From the NCBI GenBank assembly GCA_016165875.1, contig JABBOT010000006.1, forward strand, positions 682,001 through 746,000: a DNA stretch of 64,000 nucleotides. Reading direction: 5' to 3'. The notes under the pieces were generated by a model, which did not search any database, was not told the origin of the DNA, and worked only from the letters and a program-made list of their open reading frames with translations. Source of the DNA: Acanthopleura granulata. Its lineage: Eukaryota; Mollusca; Polyplacophora; Chitonida; Chitonidae. Positions within the stretch are counted from its first letter, which is position 1; every line of letters starts with the position of its first letter. The position numbers and the translations under genes are program-made. Below, one piece after another: positions 1-11,682 of the stretch.

Positions 1-1370
1 GACTGCTTCTATAGATTTATGTGCATATAAAATTTCAATCTAATTTTCAAGTCACAGTATTTTATTACTTCTATTTTTCGCCTTAATTGTACTGGTAAAG
101 CAATCAGAGCAACAGGTTTTCACTTTTATACCTGACTCCAAATGCTACATCCCACGTGGCTCTCTTTCGCTCGTCACAGAAATCACTACAAACCGAAAAC
201 GACGAAACTAATTAACCCAGTGTTATTGATTGGCTGATATGTTCGGTGACAATTTGGCATTTGCGTCCATAGTCGTATTATTTTTCTCCTGTATATTATT
301 GGTGAATTAATTCAAGGGTCAAACCAGCGACTGTGTGTTTTGAAGAAAGAAACATTAAATCAGAAGTGGACACAGAAAACATAATGCAGCCTGACAGTTT
401 CGGATTCATTTCTTCATCTGTCTGTTTGGTGTTTTACACCGAACACACCAGAATATTTCACTTCTTTGCCTTTCGTTAAGGTTTATGCGTTAAAGGTTAT
501 GCAGTCATTCCCATTCTCGTGAAGCCCAATCATACTCGCGATCACATTATGAGAAGTAACCCCACCGATTTTAGCTCTTTCCAAATTTGTTTGGCTAAAG
601 AAACGACTTCTTGTGTGACCCGCATCGATGAAACCTCTTTACATAATTAATAAAAACGAATATCTCCTTAAAACAAAAAATACTGAATTTTTTATATAAA
701 AATCCAGCTCAGCATGTCACGCAATTTTTCGCCAATCTACAGACTGATGTCCAAGGGGATACCATGTTCGCTTGCAGGGGCATTTGACGTGAAGCGTATG
801 TTTGCAGGATTAAGGAATGAACCCGTTTTTTCAAATTTTTTGTTTTTATGTGTATACGAGCGATTTCGGAACAACCCGACTATTCCATGTACTGCTGTCG
901 CAATACTGCACGTATAAGCTGCCAGAAATTACAGGCCGCATTATGTCTTGCTGCAATTTCTCTTTTGAATTTCTCCTCCAGCTTCTTTGTTCAAGGGACG
1001 TATCTATCACTTGAACTGAATGATTACTATGAACAATCGGTCTAAATACCGCACAGAGGTAAAGATGCCATGTGACTAAGTTTCTGGCATCAAATATGAC
1101 ACTCTCATCGATGCCACAGGCTATCACGCTTTCTCCTACGGTTTGTGGATTTTGTACGTGGAAAATAAATTGATCAGATGAAAACAGAGAGGTCATTAGC
1201 TATTTAATCAAGTTCTATATAGCGGAGTCAGCATGCAGTCTGCCGTTTGTAGACTTGTTTTGCCAAGACTATCTTTTGTATTGGTATAGCAATCGTTGAT
1301 TGACACGGAGTAACTTAATTATCTTCCCAAACACGTTGATTTGATGAAATCATCTCATTCAGTGAGGTTT
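1..1370. other. No supported gene
   Basis: AT-rich sequence with only short, overlapping open frames on both strands between about 700 and 1200. None has convincing splice borders or a recognisable domain. I see no repeat copy shared with the rest of the window. Confidence 0.5.
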
Positions 1371-1379
1371 ACCTCTGGG

Positions 1380-1930
1380 AAGAACAGATGGATCGCGGTC
1401 ACTGGGCGAATCTAACCGAAGTTTAGACAGAATTTGTGATCAGTTGTCCACAGCTCAGCCAAGGGTTAGAGACGTTTCGACCAATCAGTGAGTTGATTGG
1501 CATTCAGCCCGGGTCTGTCGCGGCACGCCGGAAATCGCGGCCGGCCGGCCGTGATACATCCCATCCTAATCCGCAGGGTAAAATGTTTACGGAGCGGGCA
1601 AGGTCTGTTTGCCCAGCAGCCACATCAAGCACCGACCTGTGCAGTCGTGTGAATCTGATTTGAACCGACAGTTTAAATCGGCGATAAACGGACGGTTTTG
1701 GACTCTAATCTGATCTGCCACTCTCCACGGTATCGGCAACGTCCTGTCAATCTAGGCTTTCGCTTGAGCGAGGAGAGTCGATTTGCCGTAAACCATAACG
1801 GGAATGATATCGGGTGTAAATTGAGTGGTGGGCTACTTCGATCGTCTTTACTCTTCATTTTGTCGATAGCTTATGAATTACGGCTTCTAGCTCTCTGACA
1901 GAGGGGCTTGTCTCACCAACTTCTCTATCT
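1380..1930. promoter_or_regulatory. GC-richer block with inverted CCAAT pair
   Basis: This block is clearly richer in CpG than its surroundings. It contains a perfect inverted repeat, CCAATCA-6 nt-TGATTGG, at 1481-1500, the arrangement of two opposed NF-Y (CCAAT) sites. About 35 bp downstream is a GC-only run with overlapping GGCCGGCC motifs (about 1537-1551). Short open frames exist on both strands (1436-1663 +, 1673-1858 -, 1698-1898 +) but none is recognisable. A promoter or small CpG island is an inference; no transcript start can be shown. Confidence 0.25.
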
Positions 1931-2299
1931 GACACAGACAAGCGCTCGGTTCCAACTGATGAGTATCGAACTAAAGACATTTTCATATGTAGCTACTTAG
2001 AAATCAATATATAAAACTAATTAAATAAGCCAAATATACACTCAAATACACTGCAAAGGTGTATTGATAAATCCGTAAATTCCAACCAGGTCATAAATCT
2101 AGTATTTCATAATAGATGTATAATGCAATAGCTCCCTATGAATAAATGATAAAACAATGAAAAAAAAAGACATCCTTAACGTATGTAAGTTGCATTCGTT
2201 ACATAAAGATAAGACAAGTTGCGCAATGTTTATAAACAAATACATTAGTGAAAACAAAGGTAACAAAGCGGTGTTCTTTGGCCTCCGTTAATGGCCTCT

Positions 2300-2560
2300 G
2301 TGGCCACCATGGCCTAGTTGTGAGACGTGCCAGTACAGAGCAATAAACCAGGAGCCTCTCACCAATGCGGTCCATGTGATTTCCAGTCGACGTTTGGCTG
2401 GCTTTCTCTCCCCCCGTGAGTGGGAAGGTCTGTCAGCAACCTTCGGATGGTCCTGAGTTCTCCCCGGACTTTGCCTGGTTCACACGATAATGCTGACCAC
2501 CTTCGATTAAGTGAAACATTCTGGAGCACGGCGAAAAACTCCTATGAAATAAATAAATTC
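2300..2560 (+). repeat. SINE-A copy, near full length
   Basis: The head has a degenerate pol III A box (GGCCTAGTTG near 2311). It is followed by the central cassette (GTGGGAAGGTCTGTCAGC, then a CCTTCGGATGGTC form) and the 3' tail ending in AAATAAATAAAT. It is diverged from the other copies, so it is probably an old insertion. Confidence 0.85.
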
Positions 2561-2721
2561 CATAAATCGTGATGTCTTAAATTGTTGAGCGTTAGATCTA
2601 CAACGACAACAGTCCTTCAATTTATAAGGAATGGCGAAACCTGCATTTCGTTGCACAAACTAAGTTTAACCCATTGGGAGAAGCTCATTCGAATCAAAAA
2701 CAGCATCTATATGCTTTTGCT

Positions 2722-2945
2722 ATTTATTTATGTATTTATTTGATTGTTGCTTAACGCCATACCAAAGAATTTTTTCCTTATACATGAGCAGTCATTTGGA
2801 TGAAACTAAACTGTTTGGGGTAAACACCTATCTTTGGCAATTTACTAACTAACTTTGGCACATAGACACATCATATTGGTGGAAGACAAGAGGTCTTCTA
2901 CAAACCTTAGAGCGCGCAAACGGCGACACGAGCGTTTCGACAGTT
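2722..2945 (-). repeat. SINE-B copy
   Basis: The (ATTT)n tail at the left reads ATTTATTTGATTGTTGCTTAACGCC in two blocks and is followed by the reverse of the SINE-B body. The body includes a GGTAAACACC form of the core and a distal block (CATCATATTGGTGGAAGACA) shared with the copy at 14340-14510. Confidence 0.7.
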
Positions 2946-3784
2946 CTGTGTCACCACGGGTGAGCGCAGTGGCGCGTTAAGATTCCACCTTAAAGTGCCT
3001 GCAAATGGCAACGCCAGATGAAATGTACTCTGGGTCAAAAGGAAAGTGAAACTTAACAGGTCCCCCAAGTAGAACCCCTGTTTTGCTAAAATGTTTAATA
3101 GCTATTTGGACGGCCTTGTTGAAATAATGACATAGCGTCTTACAGAGCATTGTACCTTCGTCAGTAAAATTTTGTATGTTTGGAAGATTTCAACATTGAA
3201 TGGTCAACCACGCGATCACCAGGGGGCGCTGTTAATGGATGATTGTACGTCACGTGAGCTGTAAGTCAGCGCGGCGTACTGCACCAACCAATCATTGCGC
3301 TTCCACGAGGGACAGAGTTCTCGCCCTAACACCTCGTCACTGATAGCCCGCCATTAATAGGAGAGGTGTTAGAGGACATAACCACATCTCAGAACAAGCT
3401 TGGCTAGTCTCTTGGGATGGCTAAGAACCAAAGGAAAATTAGGGAATTTAGAGTAGGTACCAGCACATTGATGCAGTGTATTCAGATCCTTTAGACAGCT
3501 ACGAGAAACAACTCCGACCAGCAAACTTTCTCTCTTTCAGCAAAAAACTATCGTTGGTCTGTTGCTACGCAATTGAAAGCAGGACATTGAGTATCGTAAT
3601 TTTTCAAAAATAGACAAGATACCTGAAACTGGTCATTAAATGATAATGGGCTCTTCTGCATCCAGGACATGGTTCAATTCCACACCCAAGTTGACTAGCA
3701 CAGCTCTGTGTACATTAAATTTCATGCTTTACATGGGAAAGAAAAAAACACGAATTTTAAAAATGAAAGACCACAACGCAGGGA
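2946..3784. other. No supported gene
   Basis: No exon-like frame was recognised. A 10-bp inverted repeat (CTAACACCTC at 3326-3335, complement at 3363-3372) could form a small hairpin. Confidence 0.4.
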
Positions 3785-3915
3785 GTAAAACTAGGCGAAA
3801 GTGTGACAGTTAGCAACTCGGCACACGTAACCAGTCACTAGTCAATTTACCTCAGTTAAATTTTTATTCGAACTGTTTATGTAAATGTTTGAGAAGTAAC
3901 AACCTACACCCCCAC
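3785..3915 (+). repeat. Dispersed repeat family C, copy 1
   Basis: Aligns by eye to 4940-5100, 30405-30540, 46195-46320 and 46490-46620. Shared blocks are AGTGTGA-N-GTTAGCAA, a CACACGTAACC-like block, and GAACTGTTTATGTAAATGTT near the 3' side. There is no tRNA-like head and no coding frame. The family is unknown to me. Confidence 0.55.
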
Positions 3916-4729
3916 CCACACCCAACACCATGATCTGAACACAAAGCATGTTCAGCTATAAGGCAGGACGCGCTGTGTGTTATAAAGGAAAAGGTAGCCT
4001 ACAAAACAAAGTATATCCATCTACTGGGCAGGAAGTCCAGTGTTTTATAAAGAGCAGTGTACCCAACAAAGATCATGTATTTCAGCCATTAAGCAGGGAG
4101 TGCAGCGAACAGAAGAAGCTATAGTGCAAGATGAAGTAAACCCAGTGGTAAAGCGGGGAATGCAGTGAACTGCAAAGGTTTTATCCTACAAGGCAAATTA
4201 CGTCCAGCTAAAGAAAGCAGAGAATTTATGCGGAAACGAGTTTTGTCATTATCAAAAACCTAACTTCCAACCTAAGGTATACGCATGCGAGATATGTCCC
4301 ACGATGCCCACTTTAACGCTTTGATTCAGTCAAGATGACTGGCCTTGCACTTGACTATCAGTCTTATTACAAGTGTAGACACTGACGTTGCGGCCGTCTC
4401 GAATATTTGATTCCTATCAGATCTTGTCCTCCACTTAATGACATCAGGTCCAGAGCTATTTGCAACCAAAGTGTTTGCTGATGTTATCTGAGCGCCGTGA
4501 TCAGTCCCGTGCCGAAGTCACGGATTGAGGCCGCTACACCAGGATCAATGACTGCCGCTTTAATTGCGTGTGCCCGGTCCTTATAGTCCCCCCTCCCCCT
4601 CCTCCCTCAGCTGCCCCACACTATTACCAGATATCTTAACTGACCCAAACCGATTCTATAATCTCTTCAGGAAAAGTTAGCTTTCTATACCTTACTTAAA
4701 ATACTCATACAACAGCTTCGATATCCCCA
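3916..4729. other. No supported gene
   Basis: Non-coding sequence ending in C-rich, pyrimidine-rich runs at about 4585-4620 that lead towards the 32-bp tandem repeat. No open frame of note. Confidence 0.4.
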
Positions 4730-4850
4730 CACCATCAGAAGATATCACCCCCCTCCCCACACACCATCAGAAGATATCACCCCCCTCCCCGCACACCATC
4801 AGAAGATATCACCCCACCTCCCCGCACACCATCAGAAGATATTACCAGCC
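4730..4850. repeat. 32-bp tandem repeat, about 3.7 copies
   Basis: Units begin with CACCATCAGAAGATATCAC at 4730, 4762, 4794 and 4827, giving periods of 32, 32 and 33 bp. Each is followed by a C-rich spacer. The units are nearly identical, indicating a recent expansion. Confidence 0.9.
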
Positions 4851-4939
4851 CAATCTAGGAGACCTCTCTTCACGAGTTAGCGTAATACACTTTTCTATGT
4901 ACGTTTTTGGTTTACTTAAAAATATATAAAAAAAAAATA

Positions 4940-5100
4940 TAGCACAGCGACGACAGTGTGATTGTTAGCAAATGGTCACACATTACCGAGGGAAATTCGA
5001 CCTCTAGTCCATTTAACTCACGGTTATATTCTAACTGTTCATGTAAGTGTTCAGCAAGTAACAGCTTATACGCCTTCGACCACCATGGCTTAAGCTGAGT
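4940..5100 (+). repeat. Dispersed repeat family C, copy 2
   Basis: The best-preserved copy in the window. It starts with an AGCACAGCGACGACAGTGTG block and runs through CAAATGGTCACACATTACCG to AACTGTTCATGTAAGTGTTC. The frame read on the minus strand across it (about 90 codons) is incidental. Confidence 0.6.
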
Positions 5101-5255
5101 TAGATGAAAAAAATGCAGTGATGTTGATAGTAATTTATTAGACGTGCCTGTAATTATATGTACATTCTCAATTATATAAATACACAATTATCCAGCTAGA
5201 TCTCTAGCTACAATCTTCATAAACCAATTTAACATCGTACTTAACACTGTTTCAG

Positions 5256-5499
5256 TCACATGACGACGAGGAGTCCTTCTGGTGTGTGCCTAGAGTGTAC
5301 CTTCTTGTGGCAGGGCGAGTCCATGCTGCCAAAGTGCTGCCGCCACTGGGACATCATGCCGAAGACACCAGACACCCCACCCAGTCACATTATACTGACA
5401 CCGGGCCGACCAGTCCTGTCTCCTTGCTCTAACCTCTCAACGCTGTGCGCCAAACAAGGGGGCAACAACAAGTACCATTTTCAAAGTCCTCAAATATAA
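5256..5499 (+). CDS. Candidate last coding exon, unknown protein
   Basis: A 3' splice-site-like sequence (AACACTGTTTCAG, ending at 5255) opens a GC-rich block in otherwise AT-rich DNA. The frame through ATG 5260 stays open for 79 codons, to TAA at 5497-5499. Its codons mostly end in G or C in the middle part, as real exons often do. The peptide is cysteine- and proline-rich (residues include LPKCCRHWDIMPKTP and HIILTPGRP) and has no membrane segment. A second frame, starting TCA CAT GAC, is open for 57 codons, so the frame choice is not certain. Two AATAAA signals at 5677 and 5688 suit a 3' UTR of about 190 nt. Upstream exons were not found; they may lie left of the window. I do not recognise the family. 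Confidence 0.35.
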
Positions 5500-5676
5500 A
5501 GTGTCCGCGAGAGTCGAAAAGAACTATGCCTATCAATCAACTTTTCTGTCTGAGTTCATGTGTCACTGTTATTGTTCTTATTGTGACAGAACAGGTTCTT
5601 TAGGGTTTAACTCTCACCCAAAACTATCGTATATGTATATGTTTCTGTTTCTGTTATATTTATACGGTGAATGACA

Positions 5677-5693
5677 AATAAAACGAAAATAAA
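5677..5693 (+). terminator. Two AATAAA poly(A) signals
   Basis: AATAAA at 5677-5682 and again at 5688-5693, about 180 nt after the stop of the candidate exon ending at 5499. The spacing fits a short 3' UTR. In AT-rich DNA such hexamers also occur by chance, so support comes mainly from position. Confidence 0.35.
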
Positions 5694-5700
5694 AAATCTC

Positions 5701-6251
5701 AATGCACCCATATACTCATACACTAGCTCGTACACAATATACTCCATCTTAGCACCCTTTTCCCCACCACGGTATCCTTCCCTAAACCGTTACGACACAT
5801 CCTCTCCCTCCACCCGATTACTACAACGAGGGCCCCATTACAAAACAATTTAGCTCTACATTCTTTTCTATATTTTTCTGAAAACTTAGTTTCTCTTCCA
5901 TTTACTTATACTCGTGAAGTTTCAGATGAAAATATTTCGTCTGCAGGGTCTGAATTGCATGAATCTGTACTTCGTACAGAATTCATTGCACATCTATGAC
6001 AGCTTGGGAAAGTAAGGATGTAAAAGCGTACACTTTTTGTCGTCATCACAGCTGAATTTGCATACGCAATATGGAAAATAACGAATACCTGACTCTGCAC
6101 TTCCTTGTGTCCCCGACAAGCATGGAATCAACTGAACAAACAGCTGAGCCCAGGGTATAATAATTGCTGATGCCTGTAAGTTAAATGGTTTTTGCCCCTG
6201 CGGTGGCGCACAGCATTCCAAGGAATGGAGCCGCAAACAAAACCCAATATA
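5701..6251. other. No supported gene
   Basis: AT-rich, with short overlapping frames on both strands at about 5906-6236. No splice borders, repeat family or domain was recognised. Confidence 0.4.
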
Positions 6252-6392
6252 ATTATTTATTTATCTGATTGGTGTTTTACGCCTTGCTGAAGAATATTTT
6301 CACTCATACGACGGCGACCAGCATTAATGGTAGGAGGAAACCGGGCTGTGACCCGGGGAAACCAACTATCATCCGCAGGTTGCTGGTGAACC
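6252..6392 (-). repeat. SINE-A copy, 5'-truncated
   Basis: On the + strand it begins with the reversed tail (ATTTATTTATCTGATTGGTG) and runs through the reversed core to GCAGGTTGCTGG. The promoter-bearing head is absent, as expected for incomplete reverse transcription. Confidence 0.85.
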
Positions 6393-6683
6393 AAAACCCA
6401 ATTGATGTACATGTGTGTATGTACGTACGTACGAATGAACGGTTGTGGAGAGACATACATCTACATGTAGACAGACAGAGATTCCTTCTTTTATATTGAC
6501 TCATAAAAAGTATGTGTCAAATTCAATATAACCCATCTGCTGTTTTGTTCCTCTCAACCTGTGCTTTTACTGCAGATTGGTCTACCATAAAAGGCTGTTG
6601 GACCAGACAAAACACAGGCTTACTACCAGTACAGTGCTCTCACTCAGGAACCATGTGTGTCATTCTGTTACTGTAGGTTTACC

Positions 6684-6717
6684 TATTCAGGTTTCATGGA
6701 TATTCAGGTTTCATGGA
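6684..6717. repeat. 17-bp perfect duplication
   Basis: TATTCAGGTTTCATGGA occurs twice head to tail (6684-6700 and 6701-6717). Confidence 0.85.
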
Positions 6718-6879
6718 TATTTTCACTAAATAACCCATAACGAGCTGATAAACACGTATGCTTTTACGCAATAAACTTTGCCGTGCGCTAACTTTTCCAA
6801 GGGGGTTATCACTAGATAGAAAAGAATCTAGAGATATAATCATTGTTTAGAAATAGACTAATCACGCTCTTAATCATTG

Positions 6880-7065
6880 ACTTACCCAAATCGTTAGAGA
6901 CCTGGAACTCTGCAATCACCAGTGAGATCGTGTGTTCGAATCTAACATGAGCTGTTTCGTGGCGATTTTAAGTCAAAACTTTGGTCAGACAACTGCGTAA
7001 GGTTGGTGATTTACTCGGGGGACATTCTAAAATAGAATTAATCCTGCTTCTTTCGTCAGGCCTAC
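6880..7065 (+). repeat. SINE-B copy with tRNA-like head
   Basis: A pol III B-box-like GTGTTCGAATCTA near 6931 is followed by the SINE-B body (ACTGCGTAAGGTTGGTGATT, then a TTTACTCGGG form of the core). The 3' tail is diverged. The head shows that this family is also tRNA-derived. Confidence 0.55.
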
Positions 7066-8774
7066 GTCGACGCATTCACTCGAAAACACATGAGAGTCAT
7101 TTTGTTCTGCCGGACTCTGTTTAGGTATAAAAACTAAATAATTTCCTCATTATTTATGTAGTAATTTCACAAAGAACACCCATCTAAAACTAATTTCCCT
7201 AATTTTTGTTGGCCCAAATGACACATACTGTCAAATAAGCGGATGTCTGGTCTACAACATATCCAAATATCATTAAGGGTTGACCACCATTTTCTCAAAA
7301 TAAATCAGCGGAAATGCAGGTAATAGCGTTCAATCGCCATAGAAACAAGGTGTAGGGGGCACTTGCTCATTGGACAATATTTTTCTCTGTTTAATATTGT
7401 ATCCAGAAGTAATTGAGTTTTTTTCCCAATCATTATTCGTCTTAGTTTATACCTGCAAAATTACCTGGCAGTACTTCAACACACTTCACAGATACAGCCA
7501 ATGCCTACCCGTCCCTACCGTTTTCCGTGCGCCTGAATCTTGGGTGCAAAATCGAATTTATGTTTTTATACATTTAGAGGTTTAGCGTCTGTAAATCATG
7601 TAACGATTGAATACGTTGTCGTCACCCTACTGGACACTCCTATATCGGGACTGCGTTGTGTAAATCACATTCGTTTTCCTTCAATGATATATCGTTCACT
7701 TTTGTCCACATGCAATTCTAAGGGTACTATGAAGCCTGGATTATTAATTTTTATATGGACAGTTTTCAAAGTTTCACAGTTTTGTGGGGAATGTCAATGC
7801 GCGGATGTCTCGTAAGTCTCGTTTATAACAGTTCTCGCTTGAATGCGACTGACTCCGGGCACCCAAAAACCTGACCGCCGTCATATAACTGAGAAATCTG
7901 AGGTAAACTGACCGTCAAGGACCCGAATTTCACCGGCAACGTGTGACCCATTTATCAAGCATGACACTGTATTTACTGCTCTGGTTTTATTATCTAGGGT
8001 ATTACACCAACCCACTAATCAATCAGTCAGTGAGATATACATAACGCCCTCCCAAGTGAGAAACGCATGATCCCCACGTGTAAGTGACAAACAGACGTCA
8101 CTAACGGTCACACTCTACGTGTCTTATGACCCTGTCATGGTTGAGTGAGATTCCGCTGCTTGTTTCATTAGGCTATTACTGACATTATCATTAAGTAACT
8201 CTAATGAACATGACAGCGAATTAAATTAATTATTCACCTTTGAACAAAACAGCTCATACTGGCAAAAAGTTCTACTTATGAGCTACTTTTTCAGCACTTT
8301 TTTTTTAGTCGATGAGTGGAAAAGATGAAAGAGAATCTTGACATAAAGCTATTGTTTTATTTAATCATCCAATTATAACTAATAAGTATTCGCATTTCGC
8401 CTCTTCGCTCCGTTTCGTCCACGTTTAGGGTGAACACCTTTACAGTAGTCAGTACTGCGGACACAGTTGCCATTGCTGAAACCTTCACGGTACGGAGATG
8501 CAATTCTGAGGCTCATTCTTTCCCCTAGACTGACGCGCCATAAAAACGGTCCCGTAAGCGTGAGGGACATTAGTCTGAGACGGGTCATCAAAGTTTACGC
8601 TAATGAAAAAACCTCGGAACGAAGTAGCATTAACTAGGGAAAAGGGTTGAAAGATTTCCAACAGATCTTCATGAAATACCCCCAGCTAACCGCTTATATA
8701 AGTCGTCCTATACAAAGTGAAAGTGAACGTTTGAAGGCCTGTTTCTCTTACACAAACGTGGTGTGCAGACTGTC
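7066..8774. other. No supported gene
   Basis: About 1.7 kb of AT-rich sequence. Small open frames at 7370-7585 (+), 7540-7815 (+) and 8379-8591 (-) lack splice borders and known motifs. Confidence 0.4.
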
Positions 8775-8832
8775 TGTAGCTTACCAAAGGTCGGAGGTTT
8801 ACGCCGAGCATTCCTCCGTTCATAAAACTGAC
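8775..8832 (+). repeat. SINE-B core fragment
   Basis: Carries the forward core (CCAAAGGTCGGAGGTTTACG and then CATTCCTCCGTTCATAAAAC). It is the complement of the block at about 14355-14415. Head and tail are missing. Confidence 0.65.
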
Positions 8833-8897
8833 TCCAATAGGATAAGAAAATGATTTTGGAATTCAAAAAATTTTTGGCTTTAAAGAGCAATCAAAAT

Positions 8898-9252
8898 ATA
8901 AATATCTGGTATCTCGTCACACACAGTCGATGAAATATTTCATTTCTAATAACATATAACATGTGAAGTATCCAGTTACATAAAACAGGTAAAGTATCTG
9001 GTCTCTGGTCACACATAACAAATGAAGTATCTGGCATCTGACCACAGGTAACAAATGAAACATTTGCTGTCTGGTCACACAAAACCGGTAAAGTATCTAG
9101 CATCTCATGGCAAGAATCATATGAAATATCTGGTTTCTGATCACATATAACAATAAAGTATCTGGCATATAGTCACAGGTAACAAAGAAAGTATCTGACA
9201 TCTGCTCATACATAACATCTGGTCACACAGATAACAAATGAAGCATCTAGCA
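8898..9252. repeat. Degenerate 36-bp minisatellite
   Basis: About nine to ten diverged units of roughly 36 bp, each with TCTGG, a (T/C)CACA block, and AACAAATGAAGTATCTGG-like sequence. A 70-codon minus-strand frame across it shows a 12-residue periodicity (DQ..DT.PVLC), which simply follows from 36 being a multiple of 3. Confidence 0.8.
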
Positions 9253-9457
9253 TAGGAGTGTTTATTTACTGTGACGAGATGGGTTAGCGAGGAGGGACAG
9301 ATACACTGTCGCTCTCTGTGTTTAAATGAGTTAGCTGTTTACAAATACGTAGTGGTCACTAAAAGGTAAAACATTGCTCACCTGAAATAAAAAATGGTCT
9401 CGGTGGTCTACTCCTTCTGTGCTTTTTGTAATGAGTCAGTGTCTGTATAGTAGTGCT

Positions 9458-9700
9458 TATATTTATTTACTTGATAGCGTTTTAACGCTGCATTTAAGAA
9501 TATTTCACTCATACGACAGCGGTCAGGGTTATGGTGGGGGCATACCAGGCAGAACCTGGGGTAAACCCCATGACCATTCGCAGGTTCCTGGCAGATCGTC
9601 CCACGTACGACCGGAAAGGAAGCCAGCATGAGCTGGGCTTGAACTCACAGCGACCACATTGGTGAAAGGTACCTGGCTCATTACGCCGCCCTTGGCCAAG
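9458..9700 (-). repeat. SINE-A copy, near full length
   Basis: Left end is the reversed tail (TATTTATTTACTTGATAGCG), followed by the full reversed core and the reversed B box (GGGCTTGAACTCACAG at about 9634). The reversed head, CGCCGCCCTTGGCCA, ends near 9700. Confidence 0.9.
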
Positions 9701-10570
9701 GAAACCCTAGTTATGCCCGTAGAGTAAAATCTGTTGTTCACAAGCACTGCAATATAACAGCAGATAACGATGTTTTATTAAACACCGTTTGAAACAAGAA
9801 ATGTTGAGGTGGGAAATGCTTTGCCATCAAGCTTAGTACAGTATACATTTAACAGCCATCGATGTCAGATATGAGGGTGTCACTACACTTTAGCCTGTTA
9901 ACAATATGAATGACAGTTCATTTGACCTATCATCTTATGGTGACCGTATATTTTTAAGTTATGATTTCACTGTCATGCGCAACTGTTATAAACTACCTTC
10001 CATTTCAGAGGTAATCGCGAAACTGATGATCAGTGTCATTTATGTCATTATTAATCATCTTTCTGATTAATCCAAAAATTAATTGGTTTTTGTGCGTAAT
10101 TAAAAACAAACTGACAACCGGAAATGGTTTAAGTGAAGAGAAGATTAACTTACAAGTCGTCCGACAGAGGGCGTGTTGTCCTACTTACTGCTGGGAAATT
10201 GGTCAAACACAGACTATCGCTCATCCCTGTCAGACGAAATTAAATTAGCACGATTTGATTGGACGACAGGTATCGCGTTTCTCTAAATTGGATTCGTCTA
10301 AAATAAAACCCACAGTCATAGCAAACAGCAAATGTCCTAGTCACGACAAGACATAATCCGTTATCTCTCAGTTACCACTGAAGTATATTTGTCTTACTGT
10401 ACCCTACCATTCCTTCAAAATTCTTATGCATGAAAAAATAATTGAATATAGCTTATGACTGAAACAATTTATGAGTTTATGAAGTTAAGCAGAAACTTAC
10501 ATTGCGTGAAACAGACTGTATCAAGACATGAAGTAGTTTTGACATGGTGAAGGATTTATTACTATTCTGT
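9701..10570. other. No supported gene
   Basis: AT-rich sequence. One 71-codon frame at 10033-10248 (+) starts hydrophobic, but has no supporting splice signal or family resemblance. Confidence 0.4.
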
Positions 10571-10824
10571 GCTGGTGTTTTTCGCTTTATGCAGGAATAT
10601 TTCACCTGTATTAAAGCGTGTGACATTCGTGGCAGAGGGGGTTAGCGGCGATATGACCCCGTGCCACTTACAAATGCGGACGCTGTGAGTTCAAGTCCAG
10701 TTCATGCTGGCTTTCTCCCCGGGGGTACGTGGCAAGGTCTGCCAGCAACCTGCGGATGGTCGTGGGTTTCCAGGGCTCTGAAAGGTTTCCTCAACCATAA
10801 ATGAATAATAAATAAATAAATATA
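10571..10824 (+). repeat. Composite SINE-A: inverted tail scrap plus 5' to core copy
   Basis: 10571-10610 reads as a reversed SINE-A tail (GCTGGTGTTTTTCGC, then AGGAATATTTCAC). It is followed at about 10630 by a forward copy with a B box (GTGAGTTCAAGTCC, about 10687) and an intact AACCTGCGGATGGTCGTGGG core. The forward copy has lost most of its 3' domain before the AAATAAATAAATA tail. Confidence 0.75.
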
Positions 10825-10934
10825 TTAAACCACAGAGGGTTTATTCCTGAAGGACCCACCGCATCCAATAGAGAGGTCCATGACAATGTCCCCGACATAA
10901 AGCCGTAAACTTTCCAGTTAAAGCCTTATTCCAC

Positions 10935-11024
10935 TCATGAATCTGGTCGCCATGGAATTTGTAAGTGAGTAAGCCTTGAGCATGGCGTTAAACCTCAATC
11001 GTATAAATGAACAAATAAATAAAC
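10935..11024 (+). repeat. SINE-A-like 3' end
   Basis: Only the 3' domain is present: CTTGAGCATGGCGTTAAAC followed by a short (AAAT)n-type tail. It is more diverged than the other copies. Confidence 0.6.
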
Positions 11025-11589
11025 AGCATGCAGCCTAATCCTTTATCGCGCTTTGAACTTGAGAGTAGGAACACCCCTACACACTTATTTTCGGTTTGTA
11101 TATCAAACCGACACGAGAACCTGGCGCAGAGGGCGGCATTTTCATTATTCGTTACGACATGTGTACGATTCCATAACAACCTCCTTAGAGACATACCTGT
11201 CACATTTCTTTTTACAATAAAATACATGTACGTATTTGTAAAATGGACATTTGCATGTTCTGCAACGTTTTCATTTCCTAACTCCCACGCCTAAACCAGT
11301 ATCGATTTGCGAAGGAGTTCGACATTGAAAACGTAATCAAGACTAGAGTGCTTTTCACATTCTTGTAAACTTTGCTATGGTGCAAATGCTAGCTGACAAT
11401 TACCGGAAGAAGAATGGCATTCTGGGTAAAAAGAGAAAGTTTTATGCTGAAAAGAGCCTGAAGCGGCCGGTTGCTGACTGGTCGGGCTATTTATAGACTA
11501 ATCTGTAACAATTTGTACTGACGGTCCGCATCAGACTATTGCACGAAGCTTGGTAGGAAATCAGTACAGCTTCTTCTTGTTACTCGTTC
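11025..11589. other. No supported gene
   Basis: Opposing frames at 11028-11294 (+) and 10988-11227 (-) overlap each other and neither is convincing. No other structure was seen. Confidence 0.4.
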
Positions 11590-11682
11590 ATAATGTTACC
11601 CATCAAGCTGGCAGCTGTTATATAAGTGAGATATTCTTGAGTTCGGCACTAAAACACCAAGGAATCAAGCAATCAGTCAATC
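11590..11682 (+). repeat. SINE-A 3' fragment
   Basis: TATAAGTGAGATATTCTTGA, then an AAAACACCAA block, match the SINE-A 3' end. The tail is (AATC)n-like rather than (AAAT)n. Confidence 0.65.

Noticed and set aside
8898..9252. CRISPR-like array
   Set aside because: Units are contiguous and degenerate, with no constant repeat alternating with unique spacers, and the setting is eukaryotic.
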